A DNA stretch of 64,000 nt from Myxococcus xanthus. Its GTDB lineage: Bacteria; Myxococcota; Myxococcia; Myxococcales; Myxococcaceae. How positions within the stretch are numbered: position 1 is the first letter of the stretch; the number at the start of each line of letters is the position of its first letter. Location of the stretch: contig NZ_CP017174.1 of assembly GCF_006402735.1 (NCBI RefSeq), positions 1,181,001-1,245,000 on the forward strand, in the 5' to 3' direction. The notes beneath the pieces are model-generated. The model ran no database searches and was not told where the DNA came from. It saw nothing but the letters and a program-made list of their open reading frames with translations. Position numbers and translations under genes: made by a program. This document shows positions 15,418-25,061 of the stretch, piece by piece.

Positions 15418-17895
15418 ATGCCCCAACACCATTCGCACGCGCCGCATTCCCGCACGCCCCCTCCCTCTCCGGCCGGGGAGGCGCCCGCCATCGACCCCGT
15501 TTGCGGCATGAAGGTGGACCCGAACGCCCCGAAGGGCGGTCACCTGGAGCACGCCGGGCTGACCTACGCCTTCTGCAATCTCCGGTGCCGGGAGCGATTT
15601 CGCGCGGACCCGGAGCGCTACCTCTCGCCCGCGGAGACCGCGCCGGAACCGACGCCGGCGCCGGGCACCCTGTACGTCTGCCCCATGGACCCGGAGGTCC
15701 GCCAATCGCATCCCGGCGCCTGCCCCAAGTGCGGCATGGCGCTGGAGCCCGAGACGCTTCCCGTCCAGGAATCCCGCGTGGAGTACGTGTGCCCCATGCA
15801 CCCGGAGGTGGTGAAGAACGGCCCGGGGAGCTGCCCCAAGTGCGGCATGGCGCTGGAGCCGCGCACGGTGCTGGCGGAGGAGCCGCCGGACCCGGAGCTG
15901 CAATCCATGCGGCTGCGCTTCCGCGTGGGCCTGGCGCTCACGGTGCCGCTGCTCGTGCTGGCCATGTCGGACATGATTCCCGGGCAGCCGGTGCAACACG
16001 CGGTGTCCGCGGGCGTGCTGGCCTGGGCGCAGCTCGTGCTGGCCACGCCCGTGGTGCTCTGGGTGGGCTGGCCCTTCTTCCAGCGCGGCTGGGCGTCGGT
16101 GCGAAACCGGCACCTCAACATGTTCACCCTCATCGCCCTGGGGACGGGCGCGGCGTATCTGTTCAGCGTCTTCACCACGCTGCTGCCGCAGGCCCTGCCA
16201 CTGGGACTGCGCACGGGGCACGGCGGCTCCGCGCCCCTCTATTTCGAAGCCGCCGCCGTCATCGTCACCCTGGTCGCGCTGGGACAGGTGTTGGAGTTGC
16301 GCGCCCGGCACGCGACCTCCGGTGCACTGCGGGCGCTGCTGAGCCTCGCGCCGCCGGTGGCGCGGCGAATGGGAGAGGACGGTCACGAGGAGGATGTGCC
16401 GCTCGCGAGCGTCCAGTCTGGGGACCCGCTGCGCGTGCGCCCCGGAGAGAAGGTGCCCGTGGACGGCGTGGTGCTCCAGGGGACCAGCGCGGTGGATGAG
16501 TCCATGGTGACGGGCGAGTCGCTGCCCGTGGAGAAGGCCCCGGGCGCGCAGGTGACGGGCGGAACGGTGAATGGCACGGGCTCACTGGTGATGCGCGCCG
16601 AGCGCGTGGGCCAGGACACGTTGCTCTCCCGCATCGTCCAGCGCGTGAGTGAAGCGCAACGCACCCGCGCGCCGATTCAGCGGCTCGCCGACAAGGTGGC
16701 GGCCGTCTTCGTGCCGGTGGTCATCGCGGTGGCGGTGGTGACGGCGGGCGTGTGGGCCATCTGGGGACCCGAGCCTCGGTTGGCGCACGCGGTGGTCAAC
16801 GCGGTGGCGGTGCTCATCATCGCCTGCCCCTGTGCGCTGGGGCTGGCCACGCCCATGTCCGTCATGGTGGGCACCGGGCGCGGCGCCCAGGCGGGCGTCC
16901 TCATCCGCGACGCGGCGGCGCTGGAGCGGCTGGAGGCGGTGGACACGCTGGTGGTGGACAAGACGGGCACGCTCACCGAGGGCAAGCCGCGCCTCGTGAC
17001 GGTGGTGCCCGCGCCGGGCTTCGAGGAGGCGCGGCTGCTGCGGCTGGCCGCGAGCCTGGAGCGTGGCAGTGAGCACCCGTTGGCCGCGGCCATCGTCGCG
17101 GGCGCGAAGGAGCGTGGCGTGACGCTGACGCCCGTGGAGGACTTCCGCTCGCTCACGGGCAAGGGCGTCGTGGGCAAGGTGGAGGGCGCCGACGTGGCCC
17201 TGGGCAACGCGGCCCTGACGGAGGCGCTCCAGGTGGATGGAGGGGACCTGACCTCCCGGGCCGAGGCGCTGAGAGCAGAGGGTCAGACGGTGGTGCTGGT
17301 GGCGGTGGAGGGGAAGGCCGCGGGGTTGCTCGGTGTCGAGGACCCGGTGAAGTCCTCCACGCCGGAGGCCCTGGCGTTGCTGCGCGAGGAAGGGCTTCGC
17401 GTGGTGATGCTCACGGGCGACAGCCAGACGACGGCGGACGCGGTGGCGCGGCGGCTGGGTATCACCGAGGTCATCGCCGGGGTGTTGCCGGAGGCGAAGG
17501 GCGACGCCGTCCGGAAGCTCCAGCAGGAGGGGCGGGTGGTGGCCATGGCGGGAGACGGCGTCAACGATGCGCCCGCGCTGGCGCAGGCGGACGTGGGCAT
17601 CGCCATGGGCACCGGGACGGACATCGCGATGGAGAGCGCGGCCGTGACACTGGTGAAGGGGGACCTTCGGGCCATCGCTCGGGCACGCCGCCTGAGCCAG
17701 GGCACGCTGCGCAACATCCGGCAGAACCTCTTCTTCGCCTTCATCTACAACGCCGTGGGTGTGCCGGTGGCGGCGGGCGTGCTGTACCCCGTCTTCGGTC
17801 TGCTCCTCAGTCCCATCTTCGCCAGTGCCGCGATGAGCCTCTCGTCGGTGTCCGTCATCGGCAATGCGCTCCGGCTGCGGAAGCTGAAGCTGTAG
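15418..17895 (+). CDS. copA: P1B-1 copper(I)-exporting ATPase with YHS and two HMBD domains
   Basis: Inner-membrane Cu(I) efflux ATPase, 825 aa. Instead of N-terminal HMA domains it has a YHS domain (about 26-70, DPVCGMKV and CNLRCRERF). Two short heavy-metal-binding domains of the CPM(D/H)PEV...CPKCGMALE type follow (about 84-112 and 122-150). The core has the transmembrane CPC (C470, C472), phosphorylation site DKTGTLTEG (D514), SEHPL nucleotide-site motif and [10 protein letters not shown]. The last helices carry YN and MSLSS, which with CPC mark the Cu(I)/Ag(I) class. GAAAGGAG lies 12 nt before the chosen ATG. A DUF326/Csp-like gene follows. Likely induced by copper; no operator was recognised. 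Confidence 0.93.
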   Translation: MPQHHSHAPHSRTPPPSPAGEAPAIDPVCGMKVDPNAPKGGHLEHAGLTYAFCNLRCRERFRADPERYLSPAETAPEPTPAPGTLYVCPMDPEVRQSHPGACPKCGMALEPETLPVQESRVEYVCPMHPEVVKNGPGSCPKCGMALEPRTVLAEEPPDPELQSMRLRFRVGLALTVPLLVLAMSDMIPGQPVQHAVSAGVLAWAQLVLATPVVLWVGWPFFQRGWASVRNRHLNMFTLIALGTGAAYLFSVFTTLLPQALPLGLRTGHGGSAPLYFEAAAVIVTLVALGQVLELRARHATSGALRALLSLAPPVARRMGEDGHEEDVPLASVQSGDPLRVRPGEKVPVDGVVLQGTSAVDESMVTGESLPVEKAPGAQVTGGTVNGTGSLVMRAERVGQDTLLSRIVQRVSEAQRTRAPIQRLADKVAAVFVPVVIAVAVVTAGVWAIWGPEPRLAHAVVNAVAVLIIACPCALGLATPMSVMVGTGRGAQAGVLIRDAAALERLEAVDTLVVDKTGTLTEGKPRLVTVVPAPGFEEARLLRLAASLERGSEHPLAAAIVAGAKERGVTLTPVEDFRSLTGKGVVGKVEGADVALGNAALTEALQVDGGDLTSRAEALRAEGQTVVLVAVEGKAAGLLGVEDPVKSSTPEALALLREEGLRVVMLTGDSQTTADAVARRLGITEVIAGVLPEAKGDAVRKLQQEGRVVAMAGDGVNDAPALAQADVGIAMGTGTDIAMESAAVTLVKGDLRAIARARRLSQGTLRNIRQNLFFAFIYNAVGVPVAAGVLYPVFGLLLSPIFASAAMSLSSVSVIGNALRLRKLKL

Positions 17896-17930
17896 GCCCG
17901 GTTGTGTGGGAGGCAGCCTGTACCGGGCCT
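17894..17930 (+). terminator. Hairpin after the copper ATPase gene
   Basis: AGGCCCGG (17894-17901) and CCGGGCCT (17923-17930) form a perfect 8-bp stem beginning within the copA stop codon, with a 21-nt loop and no U-run. It could reduce read-through into the Csp-like gene or protect the upstream mRNA. Confidence 0.35.
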
Positions 17931-18035
17931 CCTCCCTCGGGCCGGGGGCGGGCGGCCCACCGAGGCCCACCGGAGCGGCGCTGGGATGCCCACCCTTGAG
18001 CTCGAACGCACCGCACCCTGGGAGAGGTGGACACC

Positions 18036-18449
18036 ATGGCCTCAGTCGAAGTGATGAACGCCGACAGCGACATGCGCCAGTGCATCGAGGATTGCCTGGC
18101 CTGTCACCGCGTCTGCATGGAGACACTGACGTATTGTCTGGGAAAGGGCGGCAAGCATGCGGAGGCCAGACACCTGCGCTTGCTGATGGACTGCGCGGAA
18201 ATCTGCCAGACGAGCGCGAACTTCATGCTGCGGGACTCGGAGCTGCATAGCCGCACCTGCTTCGCCTGCTCGGAAGTCTGCGGGCGCTGCGCGGAGTCCT
18301 GCGCGCAAATGGGCGAGGACGTGGTGATGAAGGCCTGCGCGGACATGTGCACCCAGTGTTCGGACTCGTGCTGGAGGATGGGCGGCGGTGTCATGTCGCA
18401 GACGCCCAACCCGGAGGCCGCCCAGCGCGCCGCCGACCTTCCCGCGTGA
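18036..18449 (+). CDS. Csp/DUF326-type four-helix-bundle copper-binding protein
   Basis: Small cytosolic-looking protein of 137 aa with 16 cysteines spaced in helical CxxxC patterns (CIEDCLACHRVC, CFACSEVCGRCAESC, CADMCTQCSDSC). This is the signature of the DUF326 family, to which the copper-storage proteins Csp1 and Csp3 belong; these fill a four-helix bundle with many Cu(I) ions. No signal peptide is seen, so it resembles cytosolic Csp3 rather than exported Csp1. The ATG at 18036 follows GGAGAGG by 8 nt; a GTG at 18027 would overlap that site. Its place after the Cu(I) ATPase supports copper storage or buffering. Confidence 0.88.
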   Translation: MASVEVMNADSDMRQCIEDCLACHRVCMETLTYCLGKGGKHAEARHLRLLMDCAEICQTSANFMLRDSELHSRTCFACSEVCGRCAESCAQMGEDVVMKACADMCTQCSDSCWRMGGGVMSQTPNPEAAQRAADLPA

Positions 18450-18537
18450 GAGGTCCGCCCGGAAGAGACCAGACAAGCCGGAACGGCCCTGTCGCGGAGC
18501 CCTTCACTCGCCGTCGAGGCCGATTAGAGTGCGCTCC

Positions 18538-19629
18538 ATGAGCTTTCGCGAGGAGGGGCGCACCTCCGGTACGCCCGCTGGACATATCTCCGTCGTCCAT
18601 CTGCCCAACGCCTGGTTCATCCTCTGTGCTTCGAGTGAGCTGGGAGACAAGCCCCTGGCGCGCACGCTCCAGGGTTCGCCCCTGGTGCTCTTCCGAGGTG
18701 AGGGCGGCAAGCCCGCGGCCCTGGTGGACCGCTGCCCGCACCGCAACGTGCCGTTGTCGCTGGGCCGGGTGCAGGAAGGCCAGCTCCAGTGCGGCTACCA
18801 CGGCTGGCGTTTCGACGGCGCGGGGCAGTGCCGCGCCATCCCTGGTTTCCTGGGCGAGCCCGGCGCGCGTGCTCGCTGTGCCACGGCGCATGCCACGCGC
18901 GAGCAGGATGGCTTCGTCTGGGTCTACTCCACGCCGGGCGTCGAGCCCACCACGGAGCCCTACCGCTTCCCGCTGCTGGAGGCGCGCGAATACACCACCG
19001 TGCGCCGCACGCTGCGGGCCCCCGGTTCGCTGCACTCCACGCTGGAGAACACGTTGGACGTGCCCCACACCGCGTACCTCCATGGCGGGCTGTTCCGCAC
19101 CGAGGAGAAGCGGAACGAAATCGACGTGGTGGTGCGCCGGAGCGCGGACAAGGTGGAGGCCGAGTACATCGGCGAGCCGCGTCCCAGCGGGCTCGTGGGC
19201 CGGCTGCTCGCGCCGGGTGGCGGGGTGGTGCAGCACTTCGATCGCTTCCTGATGCCCTCCATCGCCCAGGTGGAGTACCGCATCGGTGACACCAGCCACA
19301 TCATGGTGACCTCCGCGATGACGCCCGTGTCGGACTGGGACACGCTGGTGTACGCGGTGGTGACGTTCCGTCTGCCATTGCCCCGCTGGTTGGTGCGCGC
19401 GGCGCTCCCGCTCATCATGCCCGTGGCGCTCCACATCTTCGGGCAGGACGCGCGCATCCTCCGGCAGCAGACGGAGACCATCCGCCGCTTCGGCACGGAG
19501 GCCTATGCCTCCACGGAAATCGACGTGCTCGGTCCCGGCATCCTCCGCCTGCTGCGCGCCGCCGAGCGCGAGAAGCCCGGCGCCGTGGGGGACACGGTGC
19601 ATGAAACACGACTGAAGATGCGGACCTGA
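18538..19629 (+). CDS. Rieske 2Fe-2S non-haem iron oxygenase
   Basis: Oxygenase component of 363 aa. The Rieske cluster ligands are C66 and H68 (RCPHRN) and C85 and H88 (CGYHGW). The mononuclear iron site is in the stretch ENTLDVPHTAYLHG, with the family D/N, H and H ligands. The length and this motif resemble ring-hydroxylating oxygenase alpha subunits and single-component sterol or phenoxy oxygenases. No reductase or ferredoxin gene is adjacent. Two hydrophobic segments late in the protein suggest membrane association. Substrate cannot be predicted. Confidence 0.85.
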   Translation: MSFREEGRTSGTPAGHISVVHLPNAWFILCASSELGDKPLARTLQGSPLVLFRGEGGKPAALVDRCPHRNVPLSLGRVQEGQLQCGYHGWRFDGAGQCRAIPGFLGEPGARARCATAHATREQDGFVWVYSTPGVEPTTEPYRFPLLEAREYTTVRRTLRAPGSLHSTLENTLDVPHTAYLHGGLFRTEEKRNEIDVVVRRSADKVEAEYIGEPRPSGLVGRLLAPGGGVVQHFDRFLMPSIAQVEYRIGDTSHIMVTSAMTPVSDWDTLVYAVVTFRLPLPRWLVRAALPLIMPVALHIFGQDARILRQQTETIRRFGTEAYASTEIDVLGPGILRLLRAAEREKPGAVGDTVHETRLKMRT

Positions 19630-19647
19630 GAGCCATTGCGACGCGGC

Positions 19648-19687
19648 GTGTCGTGAGACACGGTGGAGACACTGGGTCTCACGACAC
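19648..19687 (+). terminator. Strong inverted repeat after the Rieske gene
   Basis: GTGTCGTGAGAC (19648-19659) and GTCTCACGACAC (19676-19687) are perfectly complementary over 12 bp around a 16-nt loop. It starts 19 nt after the stop codon. No U-run follows, but stem strength and place suggest a terminator. Confidence 0.55.
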
Positions 19688-19780
19688 CTGGGTCGGTTCC
19701 ATGTGTCTGAATGGAGCCCTGGGCTGAAACACTCGCACGCTGTTAGCGTGGCGCCCCCTCGCAATCCCCCCGGAGTCCCC

Positions 19781-20662
19781 ATGCGGTTTCCCGTTCGCGC
19801 GGCGCTGGCAGGCGCGGCGCTGCTGTTCGCGCCCCAGGCGTTGGCCACCAACTACACCCTGTGGATTCACGGGAAGAACTCCGGAGGCACGAAGCCGGGC
19901 AACTACGCCGACTTCTCCGCCTGGGGGCCCGCGTCCACGGCTGCGGGGGTGAACAAGAAGGCCGTCAACTGGGACGGGCGGCAGCGCATTGGCGGGCAGA
20001 ATGAGCGCATCCGGGATGCGCTCGACTGCTACTGCACCGGAGACAACTGGTGCTACATCGCAGTGCACAGCGCGGGGAACCTCCAGATTGGTTACGCGCT
20101 GGCGTTGTATGGCGGCTCGGCGCGCTACAAGAAGAACGCGACACCGAATGCCAGCGGTGTGTGTGGCAACACGGATGGGAAGACGCAGACGGGCTGGAAC
20201 ATCAAGTGGGTGAACGTGGCGTCGGGTGCCGCTGGTGGTAGCGAGCTGGCGGACATGGGCGAGTGGGCCGTGGATGACCCCATCGTCAGCGACCTCAAGA
20301 CGACCACCGCGCGCGCCATGTACAACCACAACACCACGCGTGGCATCCGGTTCAACATGTACGCGGGCGCCAAGGGGAAGGTGTACTCGGGGCTCCTCCC
20401 GGGCCAGGACGACGACGCGGTGTCCTATCACTCCACGGGCGGCGTGTCGGGCAGCGCGGGCGGGGCCTACTGCAACCCGTCCGACTGGTTCTGCAATGAC
20501 CTGACCACCGGCGCGAACGCGTGCGAGGGCGGCCAGGCCAAGTGGACCAACCACTTCGTGGCGTTCCGCGATGACGCCGAGTCCCACGGCCACGGCGCCA
20601 ACGGAAAGTGGGAAGGCATTGTCGGCAAGGTGCGCGCCGACATGGTCACCAACGCGAAGTAG
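19781..20662 (+). CDS. Secreted protein of unknown function with hydrolase-like traits
   Basis: Protein of 293 aa with a classical signal peptide (MRFPVRAALAGAALLFAPQALA, cleaved after ALA). The mature part starts TNYTLWIHGKNSG and contains AVHSAGNLQIGYALALYGG, which resembles the strand-serine-helix elbow of alpha/beta hydrolases (S within HSAGN) and an oxyanion-type IHGK. Five to six cysteines probably form disulfides. I do not recognise a named family; a secreted esterase or lipase-like fold is a guess. CCGGAG lies about 6 nt upstream of the ATG. A small 6-bp hairpin with a 3-nt loop lies at 19736-19750 in its upstream region. Confidence 0.65.
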   Translation: MRFPVRAALAGAALLFAPQALATNYTLWIHGKNSGGTKPGNYADFSAWGPASTAAGVNKKAVNWDGRQRIGGQNERIRDALDCYCTGDNWCYIAVHSAGNLQIGYALALYGGSARYKKNATPNASGVCGNTDGKTQTGWNIKWVNVASGAAGGSELADMGEWAVDDPIVSDLKTTTARAMYNHNTTRGIRFNMYAGAKGKVYSGLLPGQDDDAVSYHSTGGVSGSAGGAYCNPSDWFCNDLTTGANACEGGQAKWTNHFVAFRDDAESHGHGANGKWEGIVGKVRADMVTNAK

Positions 20663-20672
20663 GCGCAGGTTC

Positions 20673-20702
20673 GCCGCCGCCCTGCGAGGACAGGGCGGCG
20701 GC
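20673..20702. terminator. Bidirectional terminator hairpin at a convergent junction
   Basis: GCCGCCGCCCTG (20673-20684) and CAGGGCGGCGGC (20691-20702) form a perfect 12-bp GC stem with a 6-nt loop. It lies in the 60-bp gap between the convergent secreted-protein gene and the RND pump gene, so it could serve both strands. No U-run is present. Confidence 0.7.
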
Positions 20703-20722
20703 TCTCCAGGCGGTGCGTCGTC

Positions 20723-23700
20723 TCAGTGCTCCCCTGGCGTCTGGGTCCGAGCAGCCTTCCGGGCGGCCAGCCGCTGCGTCACTCGCACCTGCCACCCGTG
20801 CACGAAGGCATAGAAGGTGGGCAGCACCAGCAGGGTGAACAGCGTGGAGGTGACGAGCCCGCCCACCATGACGACGGCCAGGGGGCGCTCCACTTCCGTG
20901 CCGTGCAGTGGCAGCACCAGCAGCGGCAGCAGGCCCAGGATGGCGGTGCCCGCCGTCATCAGCTTGGGGCGGACGCGGCCGATGCTTGCCTCTCGAATCG
21001 CCTCATCGAAGGGCTTGCCGTGCTGCATGAGCAGCTTCGTCTGCGCCACCAGCACCAGGCCATTCTGGACGGCAATGCCAAACAGGCCGATGAGGCCCAC
21101 CAGGCTGGACACGTTCCACGTCTCCCCGGCGATGAGCAGCGCGAGGATGCCGCCGACGAAGGCGTCCGGCAGGGTGGCGATGATGACCAGCGACTCCGCC
21201 AGCGAGTCCAGCGCGAGGTACAGCAGGATGAACACCGCGAGCAGGGCCACCGCGATGGCGACCGTCATCGCCTGCGCGGCGCGCTGCTGGCTCTCCACCT
21301 TCCCGCCCACGTCCAGGAAGTAGCCGGTGGGCAGCTTCAGCTCCGCCGCCAGCCGCTCGCGCACCTCGGCCGCCGTGCTGCCCAAGTCCCTGCCCGCGAC
21401 ACTGGCCTCCACGGCGATGCGCCGGCTGCCCGCCTCGCGGCGGATGCTGCCCGCGCCGAAGGTCTCCTCGATGGTGGCCAGCTGGCTCAACGGGATGCGC
21501 GTGCCGTCATGCCCGTCCACCAGCAGACCCCGGATGGCGGTGGCGTCTCCCCGGCGGTGGTCCGCCAGCCGCAGCAGCAAGTCATAGCGGCGCTGGCCCT
21601 TCCACACCTGGGCGAACTCCTGGCCCACCATCCCCACCTTCACGGCGTGGATGACGTCTCCGGGTGTCAGGCCCACGCGCGCCACCGCGGCGCGATTCAC
21701 GGTGATGCGCAGCTGGGGCAAGCCGGTCAGCTTCTCCGCGCGCAAGTCCTCCACTCCCTCCACCTTCGACATGATGGCCTGCGCCCGCTCCGCCAGTCCG
21801 GCCAGCGTCTCCAGCTCCGGTCCGAAGATGCGCACGGAGAGGTCCGCCGGGCTGCCGCCGAGCCCTTCATCGATGCGCATGCCCAGCGGCGTGGTGAACA
21901 GCGTCGACACGCCAGGGACCTGTCCCACCGCCTCACGCATCGCGGCCTCCAGGTCCTCCATCGAACGTCCCCGCTCCGGCTTGAGGATGACGAGCACGTC
22001 CGACAGCGTGTGCGGCATCGGGTCTTCCGTGCGTTCGGCACGGCCCGTGCGGCGCACCACGTCCTCCACCTCCGGGAACTTCAACAGCGCGTCCTCCACC
22101 AGGTGGTTGAGCCGGTCCACCTCCTCCAGCGAGGCCTCCGGCGGCAGCACCGTCTGGAGCAGCAGCGCGCCTTCATCCAGCTTCGGCATGAAGTCGCTGC
22201 CCACCACGAAGGCCAGCGAGAGGGCGGGCACGGTGATGGCCAAAGCTACCAGCCGCACGAGCCCCGCGTGGCGCATGCACGCCTCCAGCATGGGCGCGTA
22301 GACGTGTTTGATTTTGCGGATGACCCACACGTCCTCGGGCTGTCCTTCGCGGGGCGTGCGCAGGAAGAGCCCGGACGCCACCGGCACCAGCGTGAGGGCC
22401 AGTCCCAGCGACGCCGTCAGGCAGGCCACCACGGCCGCGGCGAGCGGCTGGTACATGCGCCCCTCGATGCCCGTCATGGCGAACAGGGGGATGAACACGG
22501 ACACGACGATGAGCGTGGCGAAGGCGATGGGCCGGGCCATCTCCATGGACGCCGCCAGCGCCACTTCGCGTCGAGAGCGCTGGCCCTTCGCTTCACGCAG
22601 GCCGTGGACGATGTTCTCCGTGACGATGATGGCCGCGTCCACCAGCAGCCCCACGGCGATGGCCAGTCCGCCCAGTGTCATCGTGTTGATGCCGATGCCG
22701 GCGAACTTCAGCAGCACGCCCGCCAGCGCCAGGGACAGGGGCAGGGTGAGCGTGACGATGAGCGCCGCGCGCCAGTCCCCCAGGAGCAGGAAGAGCACGA
22801 GCACCACCAGCACCGCGCCCAGCAGGATGGCCCGGCTGACGCCGCCCAGCGCGGAGTCCACCAGCACCGACTGGTCATACACGATGCGAAGCTGCACACC
22901 GGGCGGCAGGCCCTGTTTCAACTCCTGGATGGCGACGCGGATGCCCGCCGTCACCCGCTGTGTGTCCGCGCCGAACTGCTTGATGACACGGCAGCTCACC
23001 ACCTCGCCCTTCAGCCGGTGGGCGATGCCCCGGCGCACGGCGGGGGCCTCGCGGATGTCGGCCACGTCGCCCAGCAGCACGGGCGTGCTGTCGCGCACGG
23101 CGACCACGGTGTCGCGCAGGTCCTCCACGGACTCCGCGCGCCCCACCGCGCGCACCGTCCACTCCATGGGGCCCTGCACCACGAAGCCGCCCGAGGCGTT
23201 CAGGTTCGCGCCTTCCAGCGCGTGCTCCACCTGGTTCAGGGTGATGCCACGCGCCACCATCTGGTCCGGGTCGAGCTGCACCTGGAACTGGCGCAGGTAG
23301 CCACCCAGGCGCTCCACACCGGCGACACCGGGCACGGCGAGCAGCCGGTTCTTCACCTCGAACTCGGCCAAATCCCTCAGCGTCATCAGCTCCGCCGCGC
23401 CGGGCTCCGCTTCCAGGGTGAACTCGAACACCTCATTGAGTCGCCCGGTGAGGCTGGAGACCAGCGGCGCGTCCGTGCCGGGGGGGAGCTCACTCTGCGC
23501 CTGGGCCACGCGCTCGACGACGTACTGCCGGCTGCGGAAGTAGTCGGCGTCTGGCTCGAACTCCACCGTGAGCTGGGTGACGCCCAGCTGCGAGGTGGAG
23601 CGGATGCGGCGCACCTCGGGCAGGCCCGCGAGCGCCACCTCCATGGGGATGGCCACGGCCGTCTCCAACTCCTGCGCGCCCATCGCCGGGTTCTGCACGA

Positions 23701-23872
23701 TGACGTTGAAGATGGGGGCGGACAGATCCGGGAACACGTCACGCGTCAGCCCCTGGAGCGCCACCGCGCCGAAGGCGGAGAGCGCCAGGGCCAGCATCAC
23801 GGTGAGACCAGGCCGGGCGAAGGAGGACCGCAGGATGCGGTTCATCCAGGAGTCGGGGGCCTCAGTGCGCAT
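20723..23872 (-). CDS. czcA: Heavy-metal efflux RND pump, CzcA-like
   Basis: Inner-membrane proton-driven pump of the heavy-metal RND family, 1049 aa. It begins with a transmembrane helix (GLTVMLALALSAFGAVAL), then FPDLSAPIFNVIVQNPAMG. Two periplasmic lobes and 12 helices are expected; GGLAIAVGLLVDAAIIVTEN is the conserved helix-4 region. Compared with the second pump at 27800 it departs more from CusA: PDLSDVQV becomes PDLSAPIF, and the ENIVHGLREAKG type differs. It may therefore serve another metal. Zinc, cobalt or cadmium are usual for CzcA, but specificity cannot be fixed. The ATG at 23872 overlaps the adaptor gene by 11 bp, with GGAGGGA about 10 nt upstream. Confidence 0.87.
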   Translation of the reverse strand: MRTEAPDSWMNRILRSSFARPGLTVMLALALSAFGAVALQGLTRDVFPDLSAPIFNVIVQNPAMGAQELETAVAIPMEVALAGLPEVRRIRSTSQLGVTQLTVEFEPDADYFRSRQYVVERVAQAQSELPPGTDAPLVSSLTGRLNEVFEFTLEAEPGAAELMTLRDLAEFEVKNRLLAVPGVAGVERLGGYLRQFQVQLDPDQMVARGITLNQVEHALEGANLNASGGFVVQGPMEWTVRAVGRAESVEDLRDTVVAVRDSTPVLLGDVADIREAPAVRRGIAHRLKGEVVSCRVIKQFGADTQRVTAGIRVAIQELKQGLPPGVQLRIVYDQSVLVDSALGGVSRAILLGAVLVVLVLFLLLGDWRAALIVTLTLPLSLALAGVLLKFAGIGINTMTLGGLAIAVGLLVDAAIIVTENIVHGLREAKGQRSRREVALAASMEMARPIAFATLIVVSVFIPLFAMTGIEGRMYQPLAAAVVACLTASLGLALTLVPVASGLFLRTPREGQPEDVWVIRKIKHVYAPMLEACMRHAGLVRLVALAITVPALSLAFVVGSDFMPKLDEGALLLQTVLPPEASLEEVDRLNHLVEDALLKFPEVEDVVRRTGRAERTEDPMPHTLSDVLVILKPERGRSMEDLEAAMREAVGQVPGVSTLFTTPLGMRIDEGLGGSPADLSVRIFGPELETLAGLAERAQAIMSKVEGVEDLRAEKLTGLPQLRITVNRAAVARVGLTPGDVIHAVKVGMVGQEFAQVWKGQRRYDLLLRLADHRRGDATAIRGLLVDGHDGTRIPLSQLATIEETFGAGSIRREAGSRRIAVEASVAGRDLGSTAAEVRERLAAELKLPTGYFLDVGGKVESQQRAAQAMTVAIAVALLAVFILLYLALDSLAESLVIIATLPDAFVGGILALLIAGETWNVSSLVGLIGLFGIAVQNGLVLVAQTKLLMQHGKPFDEAIREASIGRVRPKLMTAGTAILGLLPLLVLPLHGTEVERPLAVVMVGGLVTSTLFTLLVLPTFYAFVHGWQVRVTQRLAARKAARTQTPGEH

Positions 23873-25061
23873 GGCCGTCACTCCCTCCGCCGCTCAACTT
23901 CTCCGCCTCCGCCTTGAGGAGGAACGCGCCTTCCACCACCACCTGCTCGCCGGGCTTCAGGCCGGTGAGGACTTCCACGTCGCCGCCCAGCGTGCGGCCC
24001 CGGCCCACCTCGCGCCGCTCGAAGACGCCGCGCGCGTCCGTGGGCAGGAAGGCCACCCAGCCACCTTCCAGCCGCTGGAGCGCCGCCGCGGGCACGGCGG
24101 TGATGGGCGCTCCCGGGTCCCCCAATGGGATGTAGGCCGACGCGGACATGCCGGGCCGAAGTTGGCCGTCGGCGTTGTCCAGTTCCAGCCTCACGGGGAT
24201 GGTGCGTGAAGTCGCATCCACGCGCTGCCCCACGTGGCCCACCTTCGCCATGAACTCCTGGCCCGGAAAGGCCGCGAAGGTGATGCGGGCCTGCGTGCCA
24301 CGCTGGATGCGCACGGCGTCACGCTCGAAGGCGTGCACCACCAGCCACAGCGAGGACACGTCACCAATGCAGAACAGCGGCAGGTTGGGGTCCGCCATCT
24401 GCCCCATCCGCGCGGTGCGTTCGACGACGGTGCCGGACAGGGGGGCGCGCAGGACGAAGCCCGGAGGGACGTTGCCACCGCGCAGCTCTTCTTCGCTCAC
24501 GCCCAGGGCCACCAGCTCCGCGCGCGCGGCGGCGACCGAGGCCTCGGCGGCGGCGGCCTCTGCTTCGGCGGCTTGTACGTCCTTGCGCGCGATGATGCGC
24601 TCGTCAGCGAGCGTGCGCTTGCGCTCGGCGGCCTGACGCGCGGCCTGGGCCTGGGCCTGGGCCGCTTGCAGCGACGCGCGCGCCTTGCCCAGCTCGGGGC
24701 TGCGCAGGTCCGCGAGCTTTTCGCCCTGCTTCACCTCCTGACCGGTGGTGACGAAGACGGCGCTCACGCGGGCGGCGATGGGGGAGGCCACCTCCGCGTA
24801 GGCGTCCTCGCTGAAGGTGAGCTCTCCCAGGACGGTGACATTCTCACCGCCCGGTCGCACGCCCACGGGCGCGGTGGTGATGCGCAAGTCTCTCAACATC
24901 TCCGACGCGATGCGGACGTGGGGCACGCCATGGTCGTCGTGGTGGGCACCTGCCTGGGCGGGGGGCTCGTCATGTCCGTGCTCTTGCTCGTCGTGCGGCG
25001 TCTCGCGCTTGCAGGCGGTGAGCAGGAAGAGGGCGGCCACTGCGGCGTGGAGGGGCTTCAT
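23862..25061 (-). CDS. czcB: RND efflux periplasmic adaptor lipoprotein, CzcB-like
   Basis: Membrane-fusion adaptor of 399 aa joining the CzcA-like pump to the outer-membrane channel. The signal peptide ends LTAC (lipid site C17). A His/Asp/Glu-rich stretch follows (DEQEHGHDEPPAQAGAHHDD), a likely metal-binding tail. The barrel-sandwich and long helical hairpin are evident in KLADLRSPELGKARASLQAA to QAAERKRTL. It starts with an ATGA overlap with the channel gene and ends inside the pump gene, so the three genes are tightly coupled. It lacks the extra N-terminal domains seen in the other adaptor at 30987. Confidence 0.88.
   Translation of the reverse strand: MKPLHAAVAALFLLTACKRETPHDEQEHGHDEPPAQAGAHHDDHGVPHVRIASEMLRDLRITTAPVGVRPGGENVTVLGELTFSEDAYAEVASPIAARVSAVFVTTGQEVKQGEKLADLRSPELGKARASLQAAQAQAQAARQAAERKRTLADERIIARKDVQAAEAEAAAAEASVAAARAELVALGVSEEELRGGNVPPGFVLRAPLSGTVVERTARMGQMADPNLPLFCIGDVSSLWLVVHAFERDAVRIQRGTQARITFAAFPGQEFMAKVGHVGQRVDATSRTIPVRLELDNADGQLRPGMSASAYIPLGDPGAPITAVPAAALQRLEGGWVAFLPTDARGVFERREVGRGRTLGGDVEVLTGLKPGEQVVVEGAFLLKAEAEKLSGGGSDGHAH

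Noticed and set aside
20726..23917. A 1063-codon plus-strand open frame
   Set aside because: It lies opposite the CzcA-like gene, has a His/Arg/Gln-rich composition typical of antisense reading of GC-rich genes, no ribosome site and no recognisable domain.
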